From NCBI GenBank assembly GCA_017302755.1, contig JAFLCR010000115.1:1-7543 (forward strand): 7,543 nt of DNA. The letters are read 5' to 3'. Position 1 is the first letter of the stretch. Every line of letters starts with the position of its first letter. Both the position numbers and the translations under genes were made by a program. The notes beneath the pieces are model-generated. The model had not been told where the DNA came from. It did no database searches and worked only from the letters and a program-made list of their open reading frames with translations. Of the stretch, positions 1-5,489 are shown piece after piece. The stretch is from Alphaproteobacteria bacterium (GTDB lineage: Bacteria; Pseudomonadota; Alphaproteobacteria; Rickettsiales; JAFLCR01).

Positions 1-747
1 AAACGCCTTATCGCACCCAGCAACCGCGCTATACGTATCTCCCGGCAAGATTGCGCCCGGCATCGGCAACGCCAGCGTAAACTCCTTTGCCGTGTTATAC
101 GCTTTGATCTCCATGGATAGCCCGTTATTCGCCCCGGAAGTGAAGGTGATCTTTCCCTGATTGAAATACCCTGAAGCCTGGGTGCGCCCGCTGTCGGTGA
201 ACACCAGCCTGCTGACGGCGGAAATAACCGTTCCTGCAAAGGTAAATCCGGCGGGATTTATCTTGCACCGCGCATCGCCGAAGCTTGCTCTGCATCCCGG
301 ACTGAACACCTCGCCGATCGTCTGCTGCAATCTCTGCGCCAGCCCGCGCAGCTCGGCGACGAAATGCGCCCCGCTCATCCGCACCTCGCCGAGCCATCCC
401 TGCCGCAAATACAGAATGCCCTGGGAAAGATCGGCATAGTTGACCATGAAAATGCAGATTTCCGCATAATCGTATTTCCCGGCGAGCACGTCCGCCTCGG
501 TGATGGCCGCCGCATCGAGCATGCCTTCGAGATCGAGACTGTCCACGGCCAGCTCCGCGCGCGAGAGCACGGCGGTCGGCGTAAATCCTGTCGCCGCCTT
601 ATAGGTCACCCCGGAAATCACGAGATCGCGGTCATGATCCGTGAAGCCCAGGGCGCTTCCCACGCGCGGCGTCAGCTTCCAGCACGTGGCAAGCGTCGTC
701 ACCTCACCGGCAAGATGCGCGGCGAGCCCAGCACTGATCGCTTTCAT
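1..747 (-). CDS. DUF2163 / phage BR0599-type tail hub protein (RcGTA g13-like), C-terminus outside window
   Basis: The minus-strand frame is open from an ATG at 747 to the window edge, giving 249 residues with no stop. It starts MKAISAGLAAHLAGEVTTLA and contains CWKLTPRVGSALGFTDHDRD (residues 22-41), the typical N-terminal block of DUF2163 proteins. A cysteine block PGCRASFGDARCKIN (C152, C161) follows, then AGCDK (C245), which opens the C-terminal BR0599 domain. In the R. capsulatus GTA the equivalent protein forms the tail hub between the distal tail ring and the baseplate. Lambda gpL-type tail-tip proteins bind an Fe-S cluster through conserved cysteines; a similar role for C152, C161 and C245 here is inference. 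The start follows a modest AGG-containing ribosome site. It lies 35 bp after the 160-aa gene. The usual next genes (NlpC/P60 peptidase and the large tip protein) would lie beyond base 1 and cannot be checked. Family assignment is firm. Confidence 0.9.
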   Translation of the reverse strand, partial: MKAISAGLAAHLAGEVTTLATCWKLTPRVGSALGFTDHDRDLVISGVTYKAATGFTPTAVLSRAELAVDSLDLEGMLDAAAITEADVLAGKYDYAEICIFMVNYADLSQGILYLRQGWLGEVRMSGAHFVAELRGLAQRLQQTIGEVFSPGCRASFGDARCKINPAGFTFAGTVISAVSRLVFTDSGRTQASGYFNQGKITFTSGANNGLSMEIKAYNTAKEFTLALPMPGAILPGDTYSAVAGCDKAF

Positions 748-782
748 GGAATACCTGCCTGATAGTGATTGATAGGAGGAAC

Positions 783-1265
783 TTATCCCACCTTCGCCTG
801 CGCCTCGCGCTCCTCGACGAGCCGCAGCAGATCTTGCTCATAGGTGCGCTGGCATGACGCGGCATTCGCCACCGCCGTCACCACGTCGTAATAACGTTCG
901 CGCAATCCCTGGAATAATCCCGCCAGTTCGCCGCAGAGAAAATCATTGCGGGAAACCGCATCAAGAAATTCGTCGTGCACCGCCATCAACGGCAAACGCA
1001 CATTCCAGCGCTTGAAATGATAGCTGATCCGATCCTCTCCGCGTACCGTCTCCACGCCCTGCACAAATGCACGGTTCTGCGGCTCCTCAATCGCGCGGTT
1101 AAGCTCCGTCACAATGATACGCGCGAAATATTCGCTGGCGCTTTGCAACACGAACACCTTGTCCTGAGTGAAGCTGCCGACATAGCGAAACGGCAGGCCG
1201 CAGACATCCTGCAGCATCTCTTCCTTCTTGCGAATGCGTTCCTGATCCAGCACCACCACGCTCAT
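783..1265 (-). CDS. unrecognised 160-aa protein between distal tail and hub genes
   Basis: I do not recognise this protein. I chose the ATG at 1265 (MSVVVLDQERIRKKEEMLQ...) because GGAGGGAAGG lies directly upstream; the frame is open further upstream to an ATG at 1358, but that would overlap the end of the DUF2460 gene and has no comparable ribosome site. The product is soluble, with no signal peptide or membrane segment, and is rich in charged residues. The sequence suggests mostly helix: an N-terminal RIRKKEEMLQ helix, a middle region with FRYVGSF and YHFKRWNVRLPLM, and a C-terminal acidic/basic helix ending LLRLVEEREAQAKVG. The three cysteines (in QDVCG, DFLCG and AASCQ) are spread out and do not form a zinc motif. 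It is on the same strand as the tail genes, between homologues of RcGTA g12 and g13, which are adjacent in R. capsulatus. It could be a tail accessory protein or cargo; nothing decides between them. Confidence 0.75.
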   Translation of the reverse strand: MSVVVLDQERIRKKEEMLQDVCGLPFRYVGSFTQDKVFVLQSASEYFARIIVTELNRAIEEPQNRAFVQGVETVRGEDRISYHFKRWNVRLPLMAVHDEFLDAVSRNDFLCGELAGLFQGLRERYYDVVTAVANAASCQRTYEQDLLRLVEEREAQAKVG

Positions 1266-1288
1266 GCCTTCCCTCCAAACCTTGGCAA

Positions 1289-1318
1289 ATCGTAGCAGAA
1301 AGCACTTTGTCCACGCAA
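1289..1318 (-). promoter_or_regulatory. weak candidate sigma70-like promoter for the 160-aa gene
   Basis: Reading the minus strand, TTGCGT (1313-1318) is followed after 18 bp by TACGAT (1289-1294), matching 3/6 and 4/6 of the -35 and -10 consensus. It sits in the 56-bp gap between the DUF2460 stop and the ATG at 1265. If real, the 160-aa gene could be expressed separately from the tail genes. In a GC-rich genome a match of this quality can arise by chance. Confidence 0.25.
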
Positions 1319-1321
1319 TAC

Positions 1322-1921
1322 CTACGTCCTTAACTCCACCAGTGGAATATCGCTCCACGCATGCACACCGTAAGCTTCGAGCGAAGCAGAGAGCCGGTCG
1401 GTGTCGAACCGCACCGGCACATCAAATTCGAAATCCGCGCTGACCGCGACTCCGTTCGCCGGCGCAACAGAGAACGTAATGATCCCTGTCACCGTATTCA
1501 CGCTGTAGCCGTCTCCCTGCAACACGCCGTCCTTATAAACGGCAAGTGTTCCTGCGACCGGCTTGGCGATCACACGTGTCTCCGTTTCGCCGCCGCTCGT
1601 ATAAACCTTCACCAGCTGGAACGCTGTCTGACTTCCGTTTCCCGTGCCTATCAGCTGCGCAATTCCTTTGAAATCCGTCCAGTCCTTGAAGCGAAATCCG
1701 TGCGCCCTGCCTCTCCTGGCCCGGAAAAACGCGATCAATTCGTCAAGTTGCTCCTGCGTGCGCACGCCATGCGCGACGTTATAGCGTGCCCGCGCCGCCG
1801 CCCAGTTTGCGTTGCGTTGCTCGTGCCCCGCCACGGTTTCGACGATGTCAGTCGCATACCCCGGCCCGCCGGACGAGCCATAAGAAATATCCGCCGGAAA
1901 CCGCACTTCCACAAACGCCAT
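1322..1921 (-). CDS. DUF2460 distal tail protein (RcGTA g12-like)
   Basis: A 199-aa protein beginning MAFVEVRFPADISYGSSGGP and carrying the family hallmark GFRFKDWTDF (about residues 74-83). Its length agrees with the roughly 200-210 residues usual for DUF2460/TIGR02217. The frame extends 12 codons upstream to 1957, but GGAGGGGAT sits directly before the ATG at 1921, and the extra codons would be encoded by a terminator hairpin, so 1921 is the start. In the R. capsulatus GTA this protein forms the distal tail ring between the tail tube and the hub. The C-terminal half (GTGNGSQTAFQL, YKDGVLQGDGYSVN, GIITFSVAPANGVAVSADFEF) is beta-rich and resembles the repeated beta modules seen in these proteins. 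It lies directly downstream of the HEAT-gene terminator, so its expression needs read-through, antitermination or another promoter. Assignment is firm. Confidence 0.93.
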   Translation of the reverse strand: MAFVEVRFPADISYGSSGGPGYATDIVETVAGHEQRNANWAAARARYNVAHGVRTQEQLDELIAFFRARRGRAHGFRFKDWTDFKGIAQLIGTGNGSQTAFQLVKVYTSGGETETRVIAKPVAGTLAVYKDGVLQGDGYSVNTVTGIITFSVAPANGVAVSADFEFDVPVRFDTDRLSASLEAYGVHAWSDIPLVELRT

Positions 1922-1933
1922 ATCCCCTCCCAT

Positions 1934-1960
1934 AAAAAAAGGCATGGATCGCTCCATGCC
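1934..1960 (-). terminator. rho-independent terminator of the HEAT-repeat gene
   Basis: On the minus strand, GGCATGGA, loop GCGA and TCCATGCC form a perfect 8-bp stem closed by a GNRA tetraloop, followed at once by seven T (the A run at 1934-1940 on the plus strand). It lies 23 bp after the HEAT gene stop and 12 bp before the DUF2460 ATG. The orientation fits termination of minus-strand transcripts. On the plus strand the downstream sequence is TTTCTCT, a poorer tract. A terminator inside a tail operon is unusual and suggests that the HEAT gene is an independent unit. Confidence 0.85.
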
Positions 1961-1983
1961 TTTCTCTGCTTCTGTGATTTTAC

Positions 1984-2946
1984 TTATTCGGCGGGCTGCT
2001 TCGCTTTCGCGTTCTTCACCGCCTCGACCGCCTCCGGCGTGCCTATCTTTCTAAGCGCACTGATGGCCGAGGAGCGCACGAAATAATCCTTATGCTCAAG
2101 CAGCGCCACGAGCTTCGGCACCAGCGGCGCAGCTTTCGGGCCAATGACGCCAATCGCGCGGATCGCCCCTTTGCGCGGCAATCCGTTTTCATGTTCCAGC
2201 AGTTTCGCCAGCCCCGGCAGCGCGGAGCTCACATCCTTGCCACGCTCCGCCAATCCGCGCACCACGTAGGTTGCCGCCCCAGCAACAGAGTTTTCCTTAT
2301 CATCTAACAGCGCCACGATTTCCGGCAGCAGCGTCACCACCTCATCGGCTTTACCTTTCACGCAAAGCTCTTCGAGCGTCTTGGCGGCTTCTGCGCGCAC
2401 CTGGGCATTTTCATCCGTCGCGCGAGCCTTGAGCTTGGGCAGAAACTCTTTCACTCTCTGCGGCGCAAGGGCAAGCCCCCTCACACCGATCTGCCGCGGG
2501 GCGGATTCGCTATCATCTACCGCCTGCAGGAACGCGGCGTAAGACGCATCATCCTCCGGCGCGATATCGATCAGCGCCAGCAGCGTACGGTAGCGCAGAT
2601 AACCCATCTCTTTATCCGTATCCTTGCCGAGCACGTCAAGCAGCGCCGGCAACGCCTTTTTCCCCTCCTTGGGGTGACGGCGCAGCGCATCCACCGCGTT
2701 CTGGCGGACAAACTGCATGGCTTTGGGATCGCTGCGGTCCTGCACCACCGAGATCAGCGCTGCCACGGTTTCGTCGGAAAGTGTCTGCTGCTTGGAGAGC
2801 TTATAGGCAGCGTCCATCCGCTCCGCGCCCTTGGCGTTCTGGTCTAGCAGCTTTGCCCTGAGCTCCGCTTCCGAAGCCTCCTGGGCAAGCGCGCCGGCCG
2901 AAAGAATGGATAGCAGTGAGCAGGCGGCGATAAACAGGCGTTTCAT
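1984..2946 (-). CDS. secreted HEAT-repeat protein inserted in the tail gene cluster
   Basis: A 320-aa protein. Two in-frame ATGs lie six bases apart (2952 and 2946). AAGGAG ends immediately before the first and six bases before the second, so 2946 is chosen. The N-terminus MKRLFIAACSLLSILSAGALA is a typical Sec signal peptide, with likely signal peptidase I cleavage after ALA (A21/Q22). The rest is helical repeats of about 30-45 residues with HEAT/PBS-lyase-like signatures, for example LPALLDVL, VRAEAAKTLEEL, LPGLAKLLEHENGLPRKGAIRAIGVIG (243-269) and PLVPKLVALLEHKDYFVRSSAISALRKI (274-301). HEAT arrays are protein-binding scaffolds; the partner is unknown and I see no catalytic motif. The predicted location is periplasmic or extracellular, unexpected for a virion part. 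The gene sits where the tape-measure gene stands in GTA clusters and has its own candidate promoter and terminator, as a moron or cargo gene would. Role in phage biology or host envelope is open. Confidence 0.9.
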   Translation of the reverse strand: MKRLFIAACSLLSILSAGALAQEASEAELRAKLLDQNAKGAERMDAAYKLSKQQTLSDETVAALISVVQDRSDPKAMQFVRQNAVDALRRHPKEGKKALPALLDVLGKDTDKEMGYLRYRTLLALIDIAPEDDASYAAFLQAVDDSESAPRQIGVRGLALAPQRVKEFLPKLKARATDENAQVRAEAAKTLEELCVKGKADEVVTLLPEIVALLDDKENSVAGAATYVVRGLAERGKDVSSALPGLAKLLEHENGLPRKGAIRAIGVIGPKAAPLVPKLVALLEHKDYFVRSSAISALRKIGTPEAVEAVKNAKAKQPAE

Positions 2947-2976
2947 GGGCATCTCCTTCGCGGGAATCGTCCCACG

Positions 2977-3005
2977 AACCTAACGGCGCGCCTAGCACGC
3001 GTCAA
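2977..3005 (-). promoter_or_regulatory. candidate sigma70-like promoter of the HEAT-repeat gene
   Basis: Reading the minus strand, TTGACG (3000-3005) and TAGGTT (2977-2982) are separated by exactly 17 bp. The -35 matches 5/6 of TTGACA; the -10 matches only 3/6 of TATAAT (T, A and final T). It lies wholly in the gap between the 69-aa ORF stop and the HEAT gene start, 30 bp upstream of the ATG. Its position, spacing and pairing with a terminator at the other end of the gene raise its credibility above a chance match. Confidence 0.5.
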
Positions 3006-3014
3006 CGCGGTGCT

Positions 3015-3224
3015 TTACGGCAATTCGGCCAGACTAGCCTCGAGATTGCCGAACAGCGCCTGCGCCCTGGCTTTTTTAGTCGCCAGCCTTCCGCGCATCG
3101 TGGAAATCTTTTCGGAAACGCCTCCGTCCGCGGCTTGCGTGCGCGGGTAAAGCAATGAAGTCCCCTGATACGGCTGCACCTGCTCGATGGCGGGTGGCGC
3201 ATAGTCTATATTGATATCCAGCAT
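3015..3224 (-). CDS. small unrecognised protein (69 aa) after the tail tube gene
   Basis: The ORF begins MLDINIDYAPPAIEQVQPYQ with GGAG four bases before the ATG. The product has an N-terminal proline- and tyrosine-containing segment and a C-terminal amphipathic helix, about residues 37-68 (SEKISTMRGRLATKKARAQ, then ALFGNLEASLAEL). There is no signal peptide or membrane segment. I do not recognise a family. By position it takes the place of the RcGTA g10/g10.1 chaperone genes or of a tape-measure gene, but neither length nor sequence lets me claim that it is one. Overlapping minus-frame ORF 3002-3202 is arginine/proline rich and lacks a ribosome site, so this frame is preferred. It could also be non-coding. 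Confidence 0.5.
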   Translation of the reverse strand: MLDINIDYAPPAIEQVQPYQGTSLLYPRTQAADGGVSEKISTMRGRLATKKARAQALFGNLEASLAELP

Positions 3225-3296
3225 ACGGCTCCATGACTGGTTACAGCCCAGCCATATCCCGGCTATGTGAAAGTAATATGACAGCTATGCAAAATC

Positions 3297-3713
3297 TTAT
3301 GATGCAGGTGCGAAGGTTACGCTCCCGGAACTTTCAAGGGTAAGAGCGTACCTTTCCTCCCCATCCACATCGCCTTCCCGCGCATAAGCGGAAACCACGA
3401 ACGGTCCTTCCAGAGCGTCACCGTTCCCAAACGTCATGCGATAGTTTTTCTGCGTATGATTGAACGCCTGAATGCGTAATGTTTTCTCCGTCGCGCTATC
3501 CGTGAACACGCCGCTGCCTTCAAGCGTCACACGGCTATTCCCCGTCCCCGCCAGCAAGGACTGCCACCGCCCGCTATCCCGATTGCTCGCATCCACCGGT
3601 GCATTCCTCACCTCGAACCGGTTCACCCTGAGTCCACCCACCGTCGTGAACTGCTCTGGCGCCCCGCCATCGCCTATTTTCAGCAATACCAATGATCCTT
3701 TTTGCGCCGTCAT
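3297..3713 (-). CDS. TP901-1 family major tail (tail tube) protein, RcGTA g9-like
   Basis: A 138-aa protein starting MTAQKGSLVLLKIGDG, followed by FTTVGGLRVNRFEVRNAPVD and ASNRDSGRWQSLLAGTGN. This is the standard opening of TP901-1-type tail tube proteins (Pfam Phage_tail_2). The middle has the beta-rich block SRVTLEGSGVFTDS, and the C-terminus ends YALTLESSGSVTFAPAS, as in relatives whose final strands stack the tube rings. Length is normal for the family. AAGGAG six bases before the ATG is a strong ribosome site, as expected for the most abundant tail protein. The 124-bp leader upstream holds two tight hairpins, listed separately. It follows the DUF3168 tail terminator gene, the conserved order in siphovirus-like modules. 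Assignment is firm. Confidence 0.93.
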   Translation of the reverse strand: MTAQKGSLVLLKIGDGGAPEQFTTVGGLRVNRFEVRNAPVDASNRDSGRWQSLLAGTGNSRVTLEGSGVFTDSATEKTLRIQAFNHTQKNYRMTFGNGDALEGPFVVSAYAREGDVDGEERYALTLESSGSVTFAPAS

Positions 3714-3747
3714 GACCTTCTCCTTGTTCGTTTGCTCCCGCTCCGCG

Positions 3748-3795
3748 CCACGCTCATGCGTGGATGCTCACATGGAGCGCCGCCGTACGCGGCGG
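3748..3795 (-). promoter_or_regulatory. two hairpins in the tail tube gene leader
   Basis: The 124-bp gap before the tail tube gene contains two perfect inverted repeats 16 bp apart: CCACGC/GCGTGG with a 4-base loop (3748-3763) and CCGCCG/CGGCGG with a 4-base loop (3780-3795). Neither is followed by a T tract on the minus strand, so they are not rho-independent terminators. They could stabilise or process the tail tube mRNA or block read-through translation from the upstream gene; that is inference. Confidence 0.4.
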
Positions 3796-3837
3796 GCTGA
3801 CGGCTCTGGAAGTTCCTTTCACCGCCATCATGTTTTT

Positions 3838-4236
3838 TTACATCACCACCACACGTACCCGCATGCGCCCATGCCAGACGATCCCATCCGCCATCAGCTC
3901 GGTCTCCACCGCCTCCACGCGCATATTGATGAGCGCATGCCCGGTAACCGTCATCGTCCCCTCATGCAGCAGCGCATAAACCCGCTCCGCAATATCCAGC
4001 AACGCCTTCCGCCCACGCCCTCTGCTCCAAAAATGCAGATCAAGCAAATGCTCCATCCCCTTCGCATCCTTGACCGCATAATCCCGCGCCACGCCATCCC
4101 CCAGCGTGAGATACGGAAACACCGCATCCTCCGGCACGAAATCATACACCGCCGTAATCAGCCCCATCAGCGTGGCATCCCCGGCAAGCTTCGCCACCAG
4201 AGCCTTCTGCACCGCGAGCGCACTAAATCCCGCCAT
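3838..4236 (-). CDS. DUF3168 tail terminator / tail completion protein (RcGTA g8-like)
   Basis: A 132-aa protein: MAGFSALAVQKALVAKLAGD, a central VYDFVPEDAVFPYLTLGDG motif that is diagnostic of DUF3168, then HLLDLHFWSRGRGRKALLDIAERVYALLHEG. The C-terminal beta strand is the usual ETELMADGIVWHGRMRVRVVV. Members cap the growing tail tube and join it to the head completion ring. Length matches the family. The ribosome site is only a purine-rich stretch (AAAGGGAAAAG) before the ATG at 4236. It lies between the stopper gene and the tail tube gene, the conserved position. The C-terminus is followed by a run of seven A on the coding strand with no hairpin. Confidence 0.92.
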   Translation of the reverse strand: MAGFSALAVQKALVAKLAGDATLMGLITAVYDFVPEDAVFPYLTLGDGVARDYAVKDAKGMEHLLDLHFWSRGRGRKALLDIAERVYALLHEGTMTVTGHALINMRVEAVETELMADGIVWHGRMRVRVVVM

Positions 4237-4269
4237 ATCTTTTCCCTTTCTTTAAGATGCCACACTTCC

Positions 4270-4292
4270 CCCACCCCCTCAGAGGGGGTGGG
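4270..4292. repeat. G/C-rich intergenic palindrome
   Basis: CCCACCCCCT (4270-4279), loop CAG, and AGGGGGTGGG (4283-4292) form a perfect 10-bp stem. A second G-rich tract, CCGGGGTGGGGG, follows to 4304. It lies in the 95-bp gap between the stopper and DUF3168 genes and has no T tract on either side, so it is not a normal terminator. Similar C/G-rich palindromes are dispersed in many proteobacterial genomes; a second copy is not present in this window, so membership of a repeat family is inference. Confidence 0.55.
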
Positions 4293-4331
4293 CCGGGGTG
4301 GGGGTTGCGGAACGTAAGCGCTAGTGCCGCT

Positions 4332-4670
4332 TTACGACCCCACACCCTCACGCACGAGCAACTCGAGAAACTCGCCCCGCTCCTCAACATCGAACACCGC
4401 CTGCACCGCGAACACCCTGCCCCCAAAACTGAGCCGATGCCGCGCCGTCACCCCCGAGCGATACCGCACCACCACCCGATGGCTCACCCCACTCTGCAAC
4501 TTCGCCGCCACCACGCTCTCCGTGCCGGTAAGCGGCGTCACCTCCGCCCACACCGTCGCCACGTCGTTCCACGAAACCGTCACCCCGCCCGCCGTATCGG
4601 CAGTCTCCACCGGCTGCTGGATCGTCACCCGCTCTCGCAACCGCCCCGCCGTAAACACCTGATTCCCCAT
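4332..4670 (-). CDS. phage head closure (stopper) protein, SPP1 gp16/RcGTA g7-like
   Basis: A 112-aa protein: GRLRERVTIQQPVETADTAGGVTVSWNDVATVWAEVTPLTGTE is the classic opening of the head-tail joining family (Pfam Phage_H_T_join, TIGR01563). It continues HRVVVRYRSGVTARHRLSFGGRVFAVQAVFDVEERGEFLELLVRE. This small beta-barrel protein closes the DNA exit channel under the adaptor ring and provides the docking surface for the tail. Length is normal. Its ATG is nine bases after the adaptor stop, so the two are probably co-transcribed and translationally coupled; the intervening GGGGGCGGG is a weak ribosome site. Assignment is firm. Confidence 0.92.
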   Translation of the reverse strand: MGNQVFTAGRLRERVTIQQPVETADTAGGVTVSWNDVATVWAEVTPLTGTESVVAAKLQSGVSHRVVVRYRSGVTARHRLSFGGRVFAVQAVFDVEERGEFLELLVREGVGS

Positions 4671-4679
4671 GCCCGCCCC

Positions 4680-5225
4680 CTATATGCCGAGCACGCGGAA
4701 CGGCGCATAAAGCGCCTCGGTCTTCGCCGGCAACTCAATACCCCCCCTACCGTCATACAAACTGGCCAGATGCGCGAGCATCCCTGCCTTAAGCATATCC
4801 GGCACATTCGCCGCCGCCGCGCCATACCCCGCCTGATAGGTGATCTCCACCAGATGCGCATAAGGTTCCGCGTCGAACACGAGCGCATCCTTGCGCGCGT
4901 TGAGGTAGTAATTCCCCGCCGAATAGGTTTCCGAATCCCCATCCCGATCCTTCAGCACCACCGAGGTGATCGACTGCACCGGCCCCCGCGGCAACGCCAC
5001 CTCACCCGGCGCGCCGTCATTGAACGAGAGCTTCCAACTCTGCGTAATGAGCGACCGCCTGAGATACTCCTCCGCCGCCTGCCGCACACTGGCGATCAGC
5101 GAGGTAATAAGCGTATCCTCTGTGCTTCCGTCGACCCGCAGATACAGCTTGGCCTCCGCCAGCGTCAGCGGCTCCGCGCCCGGCGCAACGGTGCGCGCGA
5201 GCCCAGGCAGACAAATATCCCCCAT
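4680..5225 (-). CDS. head-tail adaptor (connector), phiE125 gp8 / RcGTA g6-like
   Basis: A 181-aa protein. EPLTLAEAKLYLRVDGSTEDTLITSLIASVRQAAEEYLRRSLITQSW (about residues 18-64) is the helical core signature of gp6/gp8-type connectors. It is followed by a beta insertion (VQSITSVVLKDRDG, YYLNARKDALVF) and the C-terminal helices VPDMLKAGMLAHLASLYDGRG with tail YAPFRVLGI. The protein forms the ring beneath the portal. GGAGG five bases before the ATG fixes the start. It is the first gene of the block; the portal, protease, capsid and terminase genes that normally precede it are absent, and the upstream sequence is a palindromic repeat followed by tRNA sequence on the opposite strand. No convincing promoter is seen in the 35 bp between start codon and repeat. 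Confidence 0.92.
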   Translation of the reverse strand: MGDICLPGLARTVAPGAEPLTLAEAKLYLRVDGSTEDTLITSLIASVRQAAEEYLRRSLITQSWKLSFNDGAPGEVALPRGPVQSITSVVLKDRDGDSETYSAGNYYLNARKDALVFDAEPYAHLVEITYQAGYGAAAANVPDMLKAGMLAHLASLYDGRGGIELPAKTEALYAPFRVLGI

Positions 5226-5260
5226 GACTTCCTCCGATGTGATGATGTGTTTTTAAAGCC

Positions 5261-5389
5261 GTCATTCCCGGCCTAGGCGAGTCCATCGCGCCAGCGATGG
5301 GTAACGAGCCTTGACCGGGAATCCAGGCATCGAGATAACCCTCAGCGCCTGGATTCCCGGTTCATCGCTTCGCGACGCCCGGGAATGAC
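5261..5389. repeat. composite intergenic palindrome (GTCATTCCCG...CGGGAATGAC type)
   Basis: The outer arms are GTCATTCCCGG (5261-5271) and CCGGGAATGAC (5379-5389), perfectly inverted. A nested pair, CCGGGAATCCAGGC (5315-5328) and GCCTGGATTCCCGG (5347-5360), gives a perfect 14-bp stem with an 18-base loop. A smaller hairpin, CCATCGC/GCGATGG, lies at 5283-5300. Repeats opening and closing with these sequences are widespread between genes in alphaproteobacterial genomes and often act as hot spots for rearrangement. With flanks it accounts for most of the 221 bp between the adaptor start and the tRNA fragment; I see no gene in that interval. Confidence 0.8.
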
Positions 5390-5446
5390 AGCGCAAGCCT
5401 TGCGGGGCGCAGGCAAAACCGTTAGAAACACTCGATACTGAAATGC

Positions 5447-5489
5447 GGACAGGTGGCCGAGTGGTTTAAGGCAGCGGTCTTGAAAACCG
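5447..5489 (+). pseudogene. 5' half of a tRNA-Ser(UGA) gene (fossil)
   Basis: The sequence matches the intact tRNA-Ser downstream over 43 positions with four differences. It keeps an acceptor 5' strand (GGACAGG), the complete D arm and the anticodon stem-loop with loop CTTGAAA. Two of the four differences (G5476 and C5488, against A and T in the intact gene) pair with each other in the anticodon stem, so it comes from a once functional, separately evolved gene. Similarity stops at the end of the anticodon stem (A5490 cannot pair with G5474). Variable arm, T arm and 3' acceptor strand are missing and replaced by 43 unrelated bases that include a GCCCG/CGGGC hairpin (5512-5525). It is offset by 87 bp from the intact gene, about one tRNA length. 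Confidence 0.85.

Noticed and set aside
1322..1957. Longer form of the DUF2460 protein starting at 1957
   Set aside because: The 12 extra codons lie in the terminator hairpin and T tract, and a strong ribosome site precedes the ATG at 1921.
3754..3831. A 25-codon minus-strand ORF (MMAVKGTS...) before the tail tube gene, faintly like the MTAQKGS start of the tail protein
   Set aside because: There is no ribosome site, it is very short, and the likeness is limited to about six residues; it could not be told from chance. A 14-codon ORF overlapping the tail tube ATG was rejected for the same reasons.
4270..4304. C/G palindrome as a transcription terminator for the stopper gene
   Set aside because: No T tract follows on either strand, and the flanking genes appear to belong to one operon.
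1361..5276. Long plus-strand ORFs opposite the tail genes (1361-2086, 3472-4317 and 4257-5276)
   Set aside because: They are antisense to genes with clear family motifs, are rich in Arg, His and Pro as expected of shadows in GC-rich DNA, and have no ribosome sites.
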